Part shown: one piece after another, positions 1 to 12,900 of the stretch
Layout: the number at the start of each line of letters is the position of its first letter
Position numbering within the stretch: the stretch's first letter is position 1
NCBI GenBank assembly: GCA_032622095.1
Contig: CP136066.1
Coordinates: 149,985,224-150,049,223, forward strand
DNA length: 64,000 bases
Source of the DNA: Siphonodentalium dalli
Lineage: Eukaryota > Mollusca > Scaphopoda > Gadilida > Siphonodentaliidae
Direction: 5' to 3'
Translations under genes and position numbers: made by a program
The notes under the pieces: model-generated
The model's input: only the letters and a program-made list of their open reading frames with translations
The model's database searches: none
Told to the model about the DNA's origin: nothing

Positions 1-334
1 GCTCTGGCGACAAGTTACCGACGAATAAGCAATACCTGATTGTTTTGTACCCAAATCGTCTATTTCTTGCTCAAATTATTTTTACTACACAAATATAGTC
101 TATACTTCCAATCACACTCAAAATGTTTGACGTACACATAGATAGTCATCCGGTAATGGCCAGGTTTAGTTACACAAATGCGTAATATTTAATATGCATA
201 TATATAGTGTGTTGCAATAGTGTTACTATATAGAGATGCATCGGTCAGGAAAAGTAACATTTTGTGGCGCCACGCATACATGTTTATATGGCTAGTCCCA
301 CCGTGTAGTTAGTCGACGTAATAAGGAATACATG

Positions 335-1515
335 TTGTGGGATAATGATAATCACAGGTATTTGGCCCAAAAAAAAATAATAATAATAAAAATATATAAA
401 GGTAAGTATCAAGGCTGATAGTGAAAATAGGAGGTCAAAAATCATCCTCACAAAAGCAAATTTTTTATCAAATTGATCTGGAATTCTAGCATTATGTGCC
501 CAAGTAATCATATTTTTGGTTAAAGTTTAGCTTTCCGTCGTACTTTAAACAAGTGAGAATAGAAAATCATTCGAAGTTGTCAATGAAATTTATTTTTTGG
601 TACCCGAAACGTCCGTCCAATGAAAAATCAAAAAATCAAATAATCCAATCCATAAATCACAGAAATATATACTATTATCATCAAACTAAATGGCCCTATT
701 GTCAAACAGACGATGTTTCATGAAGTACAGCTTATTTGGGGGGGTGGTACTCAACATACATCGAGTTTAATAACGATTTATGTCCGTTTTTTCGTCAGTT
801 TTACAGATTTCTTTTCGCGGGAGGCCATTTTGCAAAACTGAAAGCGAAACTAACTTTAACTTTATTAAATAAATTTTAATATCTCTCTTTTAATTGATAT
901 CCGGCATTCTTAATGACAACAATCATGCGGTGGATATATAATACCCACTAGATAAGGAATTAGATCAAACATTTTTTTTATCGATGTAAAATTATTTTTA
1001 TTTTAGAGTCATTTACTGCAGCGTTTCTCGAGTTTGTTCCTCACTTTAAAAATGGCCTTCCGCGAAAAGAAATCTGTAAAAAAAAAAAAGGACAAAAATC
1101 GTTATTAAACTCGATGTGTGTTGAGTACCACACCCAAATTAGCTGTCCTTCGTGAAACAACGTCTGTTTGGCAATAGGGCTATTTAGTTTGATGATTAGT
1201 CTTAGAGTATAGATTTCGGTGATTAAGGGGTTGGATTGTTTGATTTTTTTTATTTTTCATTGGACGGACGTTTCGGGTACCAACCAAATATTTTTCTATG
1301 TCCACTAATCTCAAATACGACGGCGACCCAAACTTTTTTGAAAACTATGATTATTTGTTCACATAGTGCTGCAATTACAGATCAATAAAATATAAAATGT
1401 TGCTTTTGTAGAGAAAAATGCTGACCTCTATCAAAAATGAGATAGATACCTTTCCGAGATTTTTATTAAATTAAAAAAAATAAAATGTTGTGCCTAATAC
1501 CTGTGATGATAATGT
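335..1515. repeat. 1.2-kb fold-back (long inverted repeat) element
   Basis: The left arm (about 339-840) and right arm (about 1040-1515) are imperfect reverse complements. They share the blocks around 590-720 and 1140-1295 (ggtacccgaaacgtccgtcc and its complement) and the outer gataatcacaggtatt block. The unpaired centre is about 840-1040. No coding sequence was seen. Confidence 0.8.
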
Positions 1516-1701
1516 GTCAATGGAGCTTTCCGCAGAGGCCACACCCACAGCGGTAGTACCGCCCACTGGTAATAAGATATTATCCATATAAATATTGTCT
1601 GTTATCCGAGATCGATTTCCGAAGTGAACACATCAGCACTTGCCCTTATGGTAACTAGCTGAAACAGACTAATGTATATGGTTCGTGCAAATTTTGATGT
1701 T

Positions 1702-2199
1702 TTAAAGGCACGTGCGACCTTAACTGTTGAAAATATTCATATTTGTTCCAAACACCGTAAACAGAAAAACAGTAAAACGCATACAGTTCCGTTCATATAT
1801 ACCATGACCATCGCGTAAACAGCATGTTATCATAAAGACCTACTATATTTTACCTAAGCAAGAGCCTGATTGTGTTACAGAAGACAGCACAATGGTACTG
1901 GCTAATCACACACAAATGGCATAAACGCTCTTTATTAGTTCCATATCAGGTATTCACCAACAAAGAACGCTCTTTATGTTTACCATCATAATATAAACAA
2001 ACACCAGAAAAGTAACTTTTTACGCTTTTGTTTACATAACAATGGTCAAACATATGACCATAACATACTGTTTATGCGATATTTCTTATTTGTATACGGA
2101 CAAAGTCTATCTACATTTTGATGTTCTTTCTGATTGTGGCGGTTTTTGACGGTGGAGATATTTTCACAGGATACCCACCGCCAAGGCCAACCGTGTCTT
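1702..2199. repeat. 500-bp direct repeat, copy 1
   Basis: Nearly identical to 2913-3411 with a spacing of 1211 bp. Both begin at ttaaagSCACGTG and end at ccaaggccaaccgt. Small substitutions only. No coding frame; it contains cgctctttat motifs found elsewhere in the window. Confidence 0.88.
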
Positions 2200-2912
2200 T
2201 AAACAGTTTTGATTTAAAAACAATTTATTTAATTTTGTTTTGTTTTTTTTAGATTGAACACTAATATATAATCCTTGTTAATATTGAAACCATTGTAATG
2301 TAGAGTCTTGCGATGATAATATATATGACCATGAACTTATAATTATATTACGTCCCAGATCTCTTTTCCATTTTGATACACACAAGGAGAATTTACCAGT
2401 TTCTGAGATAAGAAGGTTGTAAAAAGCCTTTCATCCACGTTTACTGTTTGTTATTGTATCGACAGGTGAATTATATATATGGACGAGAGAGAATTCAGTT
2501 TTCGTATTACGATTCTTGAATAAGTTTAATAAATAAAATGACTGTAATATCAACAACACATATATACATGTATAACAAACTAATGTAACATATCAGCATA
2601 TGGATAACAATCAGGGTTCCCGCTGCCATTTGCCAATGGCAAAAATAATGTAACTTATCCACCCAATATGCACCTTTAAATGAGAATCATGCCCCAAAGA
2701 GAGTGGAATACTCTTGCAATTGGTGGGCTTTAGATTGGTGAACTTCAAACTTCGCTCGCCAAGCATCAAGAGATCATACAATTCCATGCCTGTGGTGGAA
2801 AAATTCGTTGAATAGTACAGTACCTGAACTGAGATCTGTTGATAAACTCCGCGTCATACATGTGACTTGATTTACCGATGATTGGTGTGCGACGTTTGGC
2901 GCTCAATAACAG

Positions 2913-3411
2913 TTAAAGCCACGTGAGGCCTTAGTTGTCGAAAATATTCATATTTGTTCCAATCACCGTAAACAGAAAAACATTAAAACGCATACAGTTT
3001 CGTTCATATATACCATGACCATCGCCTAAACAGCATGTTATCATAAATACCTACTATATTTTACCTAAGCATGAGCCTGATTGTGTTACGGAAGACAGCA
3101 CAATGCGACTGGCTAATTACACACAAATGGCATAAACGCTCTTTATTAGTTCCATATCAGGAATTCACCAACAAAGAACGCTTTTTATGTTTACCATCAT
3201 AATATAAACAAACACCAGAAAAGTAAGTTTTTATGCTTTTGTTTACATAACAATGGTGAAACATATGACCATAACATACTGTTTATGCGATATTTCTTAT
3301 TTGTATACGGACAAAGTCTGTCTACATTTTGATGTTCTTTCTGTTTGTGGCGGTTTTTGACGGGTGGAAATATTTTCACAGGATACCCACCGCCAAGGCC
3401 AACCGTATCTT
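2913..3411. repeat. 500-bp direct repeat, copy 2
   Basis: Second copy of 1702-2199. The DNA between the copies (2730-2795) has an inverted relative at about 3472-3535 around atcttgatgcttggcg, so the whole stretch looks like one segmental rearrangement. The open frames across it are not supported as genes. Confidence 0.87.
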
Positions 3412-3619
3412 AATACATGAAAAGTTACAAATAAAAAAAAAATTCATGTACGATATGTAAACCTTAGTAGAATGTGTGGAATGGTATGGTCTCTTGATGC
3501 TTGGCGACTGAAGTTTGAAGTTTATCCGACATGTGTTCCGATTGTTACAATTTTAGTCTCAGGCGCATGCGTACATTTTCGAAGAGGAGAATCGCTCATA
3601 GCGTCTGTTTGTTGCCTGA

Positions 3620-3680
3620 AAATGCAGAATTTGTCAAGGGATATAACCACAGATGTCAAATATAGCTAGTCTACCCTGCA
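3620..3680 (-). pseudogene. Degenerate copy of the end of gene B's last exon
   Basis: About 24 bases at 3638-3661 match the LHLWLCPLT-coding part of exon 8 at 3793-3816 (gtcaagggayataacc) with only two or three differences, in the same orientation, 155 bp further downstream on the gene strand. It is short and lacks the rest of the exon. Confidence 0.45.
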
Positions 3681-3771
3681 GCAACGGAACCTTAGACATG
3701 TGTATCCACTACAGGAGAAATGATGTTTGATTGTCTTATTTGCCTGATGTGCTTCATGGATAACATCTGCT

Positions 3772-3960
3772 TCAATTCGTCACTGTTCGTGTCAAGGGAC
3801 ATAACCAGAGATGTAGCGTGCAGTACCGAAACATTAAAGAGTTGTGCCCGCTGCATGCGCAATTGTACTTGATGTGCCGTTCGTCGATGAAGTGCGGCGT
3901 CAGCGTATGCGTTGTCCCTGTTCCACTTGATGAGCATGACGCAAACATCACAACGTTCCG
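3772..3960 (-). CDS. Gene B exon 8, cysteine-rich C-terminus and stop
   Basis: 189 nt from acceptor gactctgtttcag to a TGA at 3774-3772. It opens RNVVMFASCSSSGTG and contains FIDERHIKYNCACSG and YCTLHLWLCPLTRTVTN. The overlapping longer minus-strand frame in another phase is a shadow; homology with gene A fixes this one. Confidence 0.92.
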   Translation of the reverse strand, partial: RNVVMFASCSSSGTGTTHTLTPHFIDERHIKYNCACSGHNSLMFRYCTLHLWLCPLTRTVTN

Positions 3961-6900
3961 CTGAAACAGAGTCAAATGGGAGTTTAAAGGTATTTCCGGT
4001 GGCGTGCGAAGATGGTGTTCTTCTGTGTTCGGGAACAGTAGACCACCAATTAGGACAGAGTATACCGCGAACAGGTTGTGAGCATGTTCTTATCGATTCG
4101 AACACCGTTAATTGAACGTTCTTGCATTAACCCACAATTGTCACCCTATATTGTCACAACCAAAATCGCTCACGAAATCACTTAAATCTTGCAATTTCGA
4201 GTTGGGACTTTCACCAAGAGTGAATTACATTATTAAGGAACATATACTAACTTAGAAATATATTCCCCGCGTTATGTTTTCGACTTTATAAGGTTACCTG
4301 TCAAGACTTCAAAAAGTGCACAGGCTTTGTACTGGTGGAATATGAACTCTACGGGCGTTAACCAGAGTAGAGATTTATGGCTTGATCTACGTAATTGACA
4401 TGAACTCGAATTGAGTAAATTAAGAACCAAACCACACATAGGATGCTGACTTAAGAAAATTCCACGCTAAGACTCTCTTGACTGCATGTAGTTTCAATAG
4501 ATAATTTCACATTATAATGTATTCACACTGTATAACCATGGTGTCACTCCTGGGTTGAGGATTTTGAGACGGACTTTCGTGCAGCTTCAGTTTGGAACAT
4601 ATACTCGTAGTTCTTTCAAGCATTACCATGATTTATCGTTTTACATTTAAGGTCCTAGATATTGACTTAGGGTACGTTCATGCACTGGCAAGTTTGCACG
4701 GTATGGTTGCAGGCATTTTTGTCGTAGAAAACGATATGGTGCCATAATATGAACGGAAACATAAAGTGCATCTGTGCCACAGCTAACTACGTGCGAAGTA
4801 AAAAAAATTGTAGTTCGACTAGTAACGATGCTACCGGAATTTGCCTGTAAATATCATGCAAATATCTCGCAAGAATAAATCATACAGGTATTTGAAGTCA
4901 AATTCCAATAGCACTGTTACGAGTGGAATTAGATCAATGTTACTTCTCAGGTCTTTCACTTCGGTAAAAATGCATGTCATGTGCACGGTTCCGTTCATAT
5001 TCTGGCACCATGTGGTTTTCTATGACGAAATGCCCACAAAAACATACCGTGCAAACTTGCCAGCGTATGAACGTAGCCTTACTGTGTTCAAACATAATTT
5101 ATGTCCACACAGTCCAACTTCTTACAATATATATAATACTTATTACCATTACCAACTTATTTTCCTGTGATTTCGGTAAACATGGGAGTCGTACTATTTA
5201 TCAAATAAAGCACTACTAAAAGTATTTATTTTAACGAATATTACTCCAAATGTACGACACACATGCACCGTCATTCTTATATATTAATTAAACACAATGA
5301 CTCTCGATGTCGTAATCATTTGAGTCGGTTTATCGTCGATAGTTGCGTCCCGAATCGAGATGTAAATATTTACAATTGTACGTAGTTCCGGCGATGTTTT
5401 CTATGGAGTGGTATGGTCAATTTCTTTGAGATTTTCGCTGATGATAATAAAATTCTACATCCCCCAGTTGGCACAGCGCATGCATAAGTACTAACTTATC
5501 ATGTTCACGCACCGAACAAGTGCATGTTAAATATGAGTAATGTACCTCAAATACTGCACTATCTGGGTGTATTAGTGTCCGTGTAACGTTATTGACAGCC
5601 GCCAAATTATAAACCGTAGTGTTAAAGTAATAACATCCTGCCAGGCTGTCCGCGCCGGCTGGTCCCTGTAAGAAATAGAGTTAAAGATCAGTTGAAATGT
5701 CTAGTTTTTAATTCAATAACCTGTCGCAAACTGACGTCGCATACATACATATGTGGAACCAGTGTTTATATTAACGGAACACTTATAGTTTAAAGGCGTA
5801 CTGTGCACTAAATTCTGCCAGTCATGCGACCATATCCTTTTATACTCAACAGAATATATGCAACAAGTGAATGAAATTGAACCATGGATTATAGTGCAAA
5901 ATACACTCATTTACTTTATGACTGACGCAAACAACATGGTAATTATGCAATGACTCGAGTCATACACTCATTTTCATTATAATTACCATGTTGTTTTACA
6001 TCATTCATAAAGTAAATGAGTGTATTTTGCACTTTTACGTGTTCCATATATTCTGTTGAGTATAAAAGGACATGGTCCCATCGCGACCGGATTTAGTGTA
6101 CAGCCCCCTTTTAAGTATTTGATCCTACTACTTTCTCACGATGTGACCAGAATGCATAGATATATAATATATGCATACTAATCAAGAATGGTAGTGTAAA
6201 AATGGTCCAAGAGATAAGGGACCCTGTATGCTGACAATTTAAATAAGTCGCTCTTCAAAAGCTTTCGGCCTTAGGCCTTCCTCAGTTGATATTATTCAGA
6301 CAAAATCACATTATGGCATTCAGATAAACATACAAATAATAATGGCGGATATTACACAACGACGTTAAAGGTCTTTCGTCAGAGAACGTCAAACACCAAG
6401 CAACGCTATCGCAGCATCGACACCCAGAAGTTGGCGCCATTTCCTCTAGCGTTGAATCCGTGGCCAGTCCGGGTTTTCAACTTTGCTATCCAACCAGTCT
6501 CCGATGTTTATTCCCATTGACCTTTTCCAAAACCGATACCCTTATGTTGTCAATGGAATGTCCCGGTTGCTTAAAATGTCCATAGGCTGGCTTATCATCG
6601 TGAAGTCTAATGTCCCTCAGATGTTCCAGAATCCTTTCCGACGATTGTCTCGCCAACGTACACAGCGGATCAAGAATGTCTTACTATATTCCTACATAAC
6701 ACCAGTAATGAAAGATTTGTATATAGACATCGTCGACAATACAAGTGTGCTTAATATATTTATTATGAGTACTGGTCGTTTCACTCGATCAACTGTCAGT
6801 GGATTAAGCTTGAAGGACATTACCAAGACCAATGTTTAAATATGTTCGTATGTGCTTTCAGAAAACATGCATTGCTGTGTGGAACTACTTGTGGTTGTGC

Positions 6901-9900
6901 TATAGGTAGATTGGACGACGCCAAGGACTTCCATGCATACGGCTGTGAAGACTCATCTCTTCAAATTATATTTTGAGATAAATAACTAGCTAGCTTTAAA
7001 TGTGTGATGTGGTGACGATCGTATATACATTAAGTATTGTATTATATGTTTTTGTGGGATTTTTCTATTTTGTACGCGCATTGGAACTAATTGATTGAGG
7101 AATCATATATAAGAGAATGCATTGGCACAACAAGTTTACCTTGACATTGTGAGACAGTGTATTCTCTTATATATGTGATGCTCCATATGGGAGACTCGCA
7201 TATATATAATAGAATGCACCGGTACAGTATCTTTAATGCTGCACCAGCGCGGCTCACATCACGAAAGGGCTATATATATATATATACTTAGACTATGAAG
7301 ATTGTGCATACCGGTGGTCCGACCTCCGTTCCAATTTTCTCTAAATGTTCGTGCAGATCTTCGTTTAGTGAATCGAACCGATGTATGAGCTCGTTTTTCA
7401 TATGCATCACCTCATTTAGATTACTCGTTAACTTCAGTTGTAAGTCACTGTACTTCTGGTTCATCAACGACATATTTAACGGGAGGTACTGCTCCAGATG
7501 TCCAACCTACAACAAACGGTTTTAAAAAAAATGTCACAAAGATTGATGGCATGATCTATTCGAATATGACCCAAAACTATTTTATCAACAGAGCGTCAAC
7601 AGAATCTAGCTTTGCGGAATGTTTGAGTGGCCAACATAATCAACAGAAATTTGTTCATTTAAATTAAAATCCTCGCAGCGATTTGTTAGCTGTTTTCAAC
7701 TTCTCTTGTATAAATAAACGCTAGTTAATGTTACCAAATATGGAGAATGTTAACGAAAAACGCTCTTTATTGTTCTTGTGCAGGGACTTCTGGTATATGT
7801 TCAAAGCTATTCAGAAAAGGACATGTATGGCTCGATCATTCGAACTTCTAAATTGTGTTTATGTTATTTGCAAGGAAGTATAAGATAGGTTTAAAAAATA
7901 CACGAAATAATATACCGTCTTCATATTCTCTAAAAAAAATACTTTCCAATATCATAGCCATTTCCCGTTTTTCGCACATAATAAGTGAAAGTATCAGGGG
8001 AAATCAAACATGGGACGCTCTCAAAATGTATTTCCATGTGGCTATCTGGTATATGTAAAAGATAAAAAAATCTTTTTTTAACAAGGTAATCATTTTAAGG
8101 ATAGGTCATGTTTGTGATAGTTGATGTACTAATATATATGAAATAATACCAACCTTGACCTTGAAAGTTACAAAATCTTCGGTTGCCAGGACGACGAGAG
8201 CTTCTGCTTGACTGACCTGCAATCGGGCATGGGAGTTAGAGACATTTATAACGTATTTGATTAATATGCAAATCCTTTTCAATTTCATGGTTACAAATAC
8301 AATACAATATTTGTTGCCGATGTATTTGTTTCCAAATACACTATGCTAAAAGTAATCAAATAATTTTTGATTACATCTGATTACTTTGAGATCATTTAAT
8401 GGAGAAACTCATTAATATTATTGTGTCATACACATGAGTGTGTCTGGTAGAACAGACACACTGCATACTGCAATAGGAATCATTGTTTAGATCAATGTTT
8501 CCATAAAAAGAAAATTGTACCAGTATTAGGTTAAATAGCCTTATAATATGAAATATGATGCAATTTTGCAAATACTTAATGAACTTCAGATGTGCCACTA
8601 AGTTGAGGGACATCTCAATGTGCCACTCCGATCGATACATGGCCATTTCGACAAGAAATGCTAATTTGTTCACGATCGTTGTATGGAGCACATATGAAGC
8701 AATGAACACTCATACTGAGATTGAATTGGTCACTCTCATTGTTTTTTGTGTGTGATAAAGGTACCCATGTTTTGAAAATTATTCGTGCGATAATTTCGTC
8801 AAAATCCAGACACTCATGCGGTTCTATCTATATATTTGGCTTTAACTTGATGATATATGCAGCATCGGTCATGTCATAATACGACGAAGATCGTTCATTT
8901 CGTCTTGACAATCTTACCATAATTCTAAACTTAGTGAAAGACAACTCTGGAATGCAAAACTTGTGATAAATTGAATATTCGCACTTGTCAAAGTTTTATA
9001 CCATACAACAATTCATCTTTTGAACAGTAACATTCATTTGATGTTTGTATGTTCATCTAAAGTTGTTTTCTCTTGGAATTAGATGTCAATTCCGTCTGGT
9101 CGTCTTAAACGAACATGGTTCATTCGATCTTCAAAATGTTGTGGCCGTAATTTGCAAAGAGGTATAAGATAGGTTGAAAAATACACGAAATATTGATGCC
9201 AAAATATGAATGGCACTATGTGTATAACATGCATCTTTACTGAAGCTAATTATTTAAAAGCAAAAATGTTTGCAGTCCCAACGATGCGACTGATATTTAG
9301 CGTAAAATGCATTATCCATATATTTCCTCTGAGATTTGTTACGCGAAATACTATACATACCTCGTCCTTCATCGTTGAAACTTTTAGTGTGAGTTCATCT
9401 CGCCGTCGCTCTTCACTCTCGGACCCTACGGAGACAGACATATTATGCAAATAAAATATGCTTCAAGTCAAACAGACACGCATAAACATACACCGTATAT
9501 AAGCAAATACGGTCAAGAGGCGTGGCGACGTATGGATTGTGTCGCTCTCACCCCAAAGACACACGTACCGTAGCGATTGCATAGTAGGTGTGACAATTTA
9601 TTATGATTGAGTTTGGTGACAATTGTTCGTCATAATTACTATGCCATAGCTAGCCATGTTACCCACTGAGTTTCCGCACAATGAGTCGACTGGACCAATT
9701 AACTCATTGCTTTTCACGATTAATTGCCCAAAAATAATGCTAACCAGTCAACTATAGTATAAAATGGCCCAAAACGTGTTATTTATCAAGAATTTGTTCA
9801 ACGAAAATTGGCCGGATTGTCCAATATCTAACACCAAAAGCCACTTGATTTTAGAGGTATCCATCTTCATTTGGTCAGAGACCGTCGGCTTGGCGAATAT

Positions 9901-12900
9901 TTGCCTGGCCGAAAAAATTACATATCTCGGAAAATCAAAAATCAAAAAAATCGATACCTGTTCTTCTAAGTTTTGATGGGTGGGTTCATCGACTCGATTC
10001 TAATATTTTTTTTACCCCCGAAGCCAAAGAAATAGTAACATGGGAGCATTAATTCGGATTATGCATCTTTAAGTGACATAACAACTAATTGCAAATACAA
10101 TTCTTCAAGGATAAAAATCAGCGAACTTGTGTTGTGAGGTGCCGAATCCATCAGCTATAATGTCAGTTGTCATTACTTGTACATAAATATATTGTTATAA
10201 CATATCTCCTTGCTCTTGTCAACGTTTGATTTGTATATATTCAGAGTTATGACAATGGGGAGGGGATGTTATTGTAAGTGACATAACTTGTCATCCCATC
10301 CCTTGTATATGTTTATATTATGCATAGAGCAAATAAAATATGTTTAAACCATCCTTATAGACATCGAATCTGAAAAAAATGGACACATTTCAGCCGATTT
10401 TTTCTCTGGGTAAAAATCGCGTACACGACCAAGTTGAAACCATCGTTTTTAATAATGGTATACTCACTGTTCACGGTCAGAATGAGAGTGTATACACTGA
10501 GTACCAGGGCGCACATACTAAACAAAAGCAGGAGTGTAAGGAACGTCAGGACACAGCACAGGCGATTGTTCGGTTCCAGTTCCTCCACTTGTGGCGCGAA
10601 TGTCGACAATATCTGCGCTCGTCTAACAACCTTCTCATATGATGGGTTGAAGCTTGGTTTCCTGGAAAAAAATCATTCACATAACAAAATTAGTTTGTTT
10701 GATTATCCTGGCTATTAAGTGTATACCCAACACGAAAAATGTGACATAATTCTTACATTTTTCGGTCATGTTTTAGCCCAACTTGACAAAGTTAAGTTTG
10801 AGCTGTTGATATGTGTTTGTCCGTTGTCCGTCCACCCGTGCGTTTGTACGTGATCGTTTGCGTCCGTAAACATTTTCATTTGGCATACCCCACAGGCTAC
10901 ATCCATAATCCGTTCGTGACCAAACTTCATACAGATCAACAAGGTGACTGAACTCTAGATGGAAGCCATCGACCCCCCTAAATTCGTTAAAACAAATGGC
11001 CACCACCATCCATGTTGGATTTCAATTTTTAATATCCATCGTCACACCCTGCCGCCCGCATTTATCCCCTGCAGCCCGCATTTATCGTAGAATTGTTTTG
11101 AAAATTACTAGTTATGGCTTTGGACACCTCTAGATGGGAGCTATCGAATATGCATAATTTCTATGAAAAACATAGCCGCCGGCAGCCATCTTCGATTTGA
11201 CTCTTTGCATGATTAAATCCTTGGGCACACCCTACAGACCACATCATCCAATCGTCACCAAACTTCATATACATGTAGATATGTAGTATTACTGTTGTTT
11301 CAGGCCCATAGTTCTAACTACATACAATGTACCGTCTGTATATGCATCATCCATTGAATTTATTCATGATATATACATACCTTTGACCATCGTATCGCAT
11401 GATGACGGATGCATCAGAAGACAGCGATAAAGATTTCGATCCCAGAGAGTAACGATTTCCGACAACATTATCAGGGGGGTCAATGAAGAACGACGGTCTG
11501 AAATCATAATCAACATCGATATTATAAAAACCTATCATACATATGTACACTGCATTGAAAGGTAAATTTCAATTTCGATTTCATTATATAAGCGAGATCA
11601 CTGAGTCGCGGTCATATTGGATCCATCCTGCCTCCGTTCCTATGTTTAAGTGCTACATGTCAAAGTTCTGGAGATGCATTCCATATATGGAACGTTTGAA
11701 TATTCATGAATTCCATATATGGAATCATGAAGTGAGAAGAATCTAGCTAATATTTGAACATATATGGAACTTTTACCTGTAGCACTTAAACCGCGGAATG
11801 GGGGCTGGATGAATCCAATATGTCCGCGACTCGGTTATCTCGCTTATTGGTCAATGTATATGTTATATGTGTAAATTCATAATCCAACATAACTTTTGAT
11901 TGGATCATGTATAATAGGCTTACTGCCCAATTTTGATTGGCCTACTACCCCAAATTTAGACCACTCTCAACAAAATGAAAACTACCCCCCCCCCCCCCCC
12001 CCCCCCCCCCCCGCTTGGTCCAATGTGATGGTTTTAGTTAGAATCTTCTCACTTCATTTCGGCTGAATTTCCGTGACATATATTTGCCACAAAATAGTTT
12101 AAGAGACAAAATCGAACCACGCTCAATTGAATCTTTAGAAAAATCCTCATTGATAGTAATAATCAACTATGCGGTGTTGTGCTTGCCCTTGTTTGTTTGT
12201 TTGTTCAAACAGCGATTCTGCTTCCATTGCTCAATCGCAGTAAAATTTTATCTGCTGCTTTTATAGTCATTCTGAATGTCCAAGACGCTAGCGAGGTACA
12301 AATACATGGCATCGATTTAATGTAATTTTCAAATTCTATTTACAAAGTGATCCAAAACTTGGCTCAAGAAATTCTGTTACTGTCATTTGTTAATTGTTTG
12401 TCAAATCGGATGGAACACCAGATTATAAGAAGTTGCCGCGAATATCAAAAAGGACTATTACTAATGGTGTATCAGTACTGTTTTTGCTTCAAAAATACTA
12501 CTCAGTATACCTATACCCTATAGCTTTTGTACAACATACGCATACTAAAATATATATAGTACGGTACACCAGATAATCACCAGTTAACGCGATTATCCTG
12601 TATGAACTTTTACTTGTGTGGTTCTGTACACCATACCCATACTAAAATATAGCACGGAACACCAGATTATCAATAGTTACTGCGATTATCCTATATGACT
12701 ATTACTGATTGTGTATCAATACTGTTTATGTTTCCAAAAAATACTATACTGGGTACTTACATGTATATAGGTTATGTACAACCTACCCATACACTAAAAT
12801 ATAGCGACCGGTGTGAACTTACACAGGTGGGAGTGGTGGTTTCTCTGCTGGGAGTTCTTCGTAATGATCGTCCTCGGGTTCATATCTCATGCCATGGAAG

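Noticed and set aside
3692-4105. 137-codon minus-strand frame over gene B's last exon
   Set aside because: It is in another phase; the frame shared with gene A (CTLHLWLCP) is the coding one.
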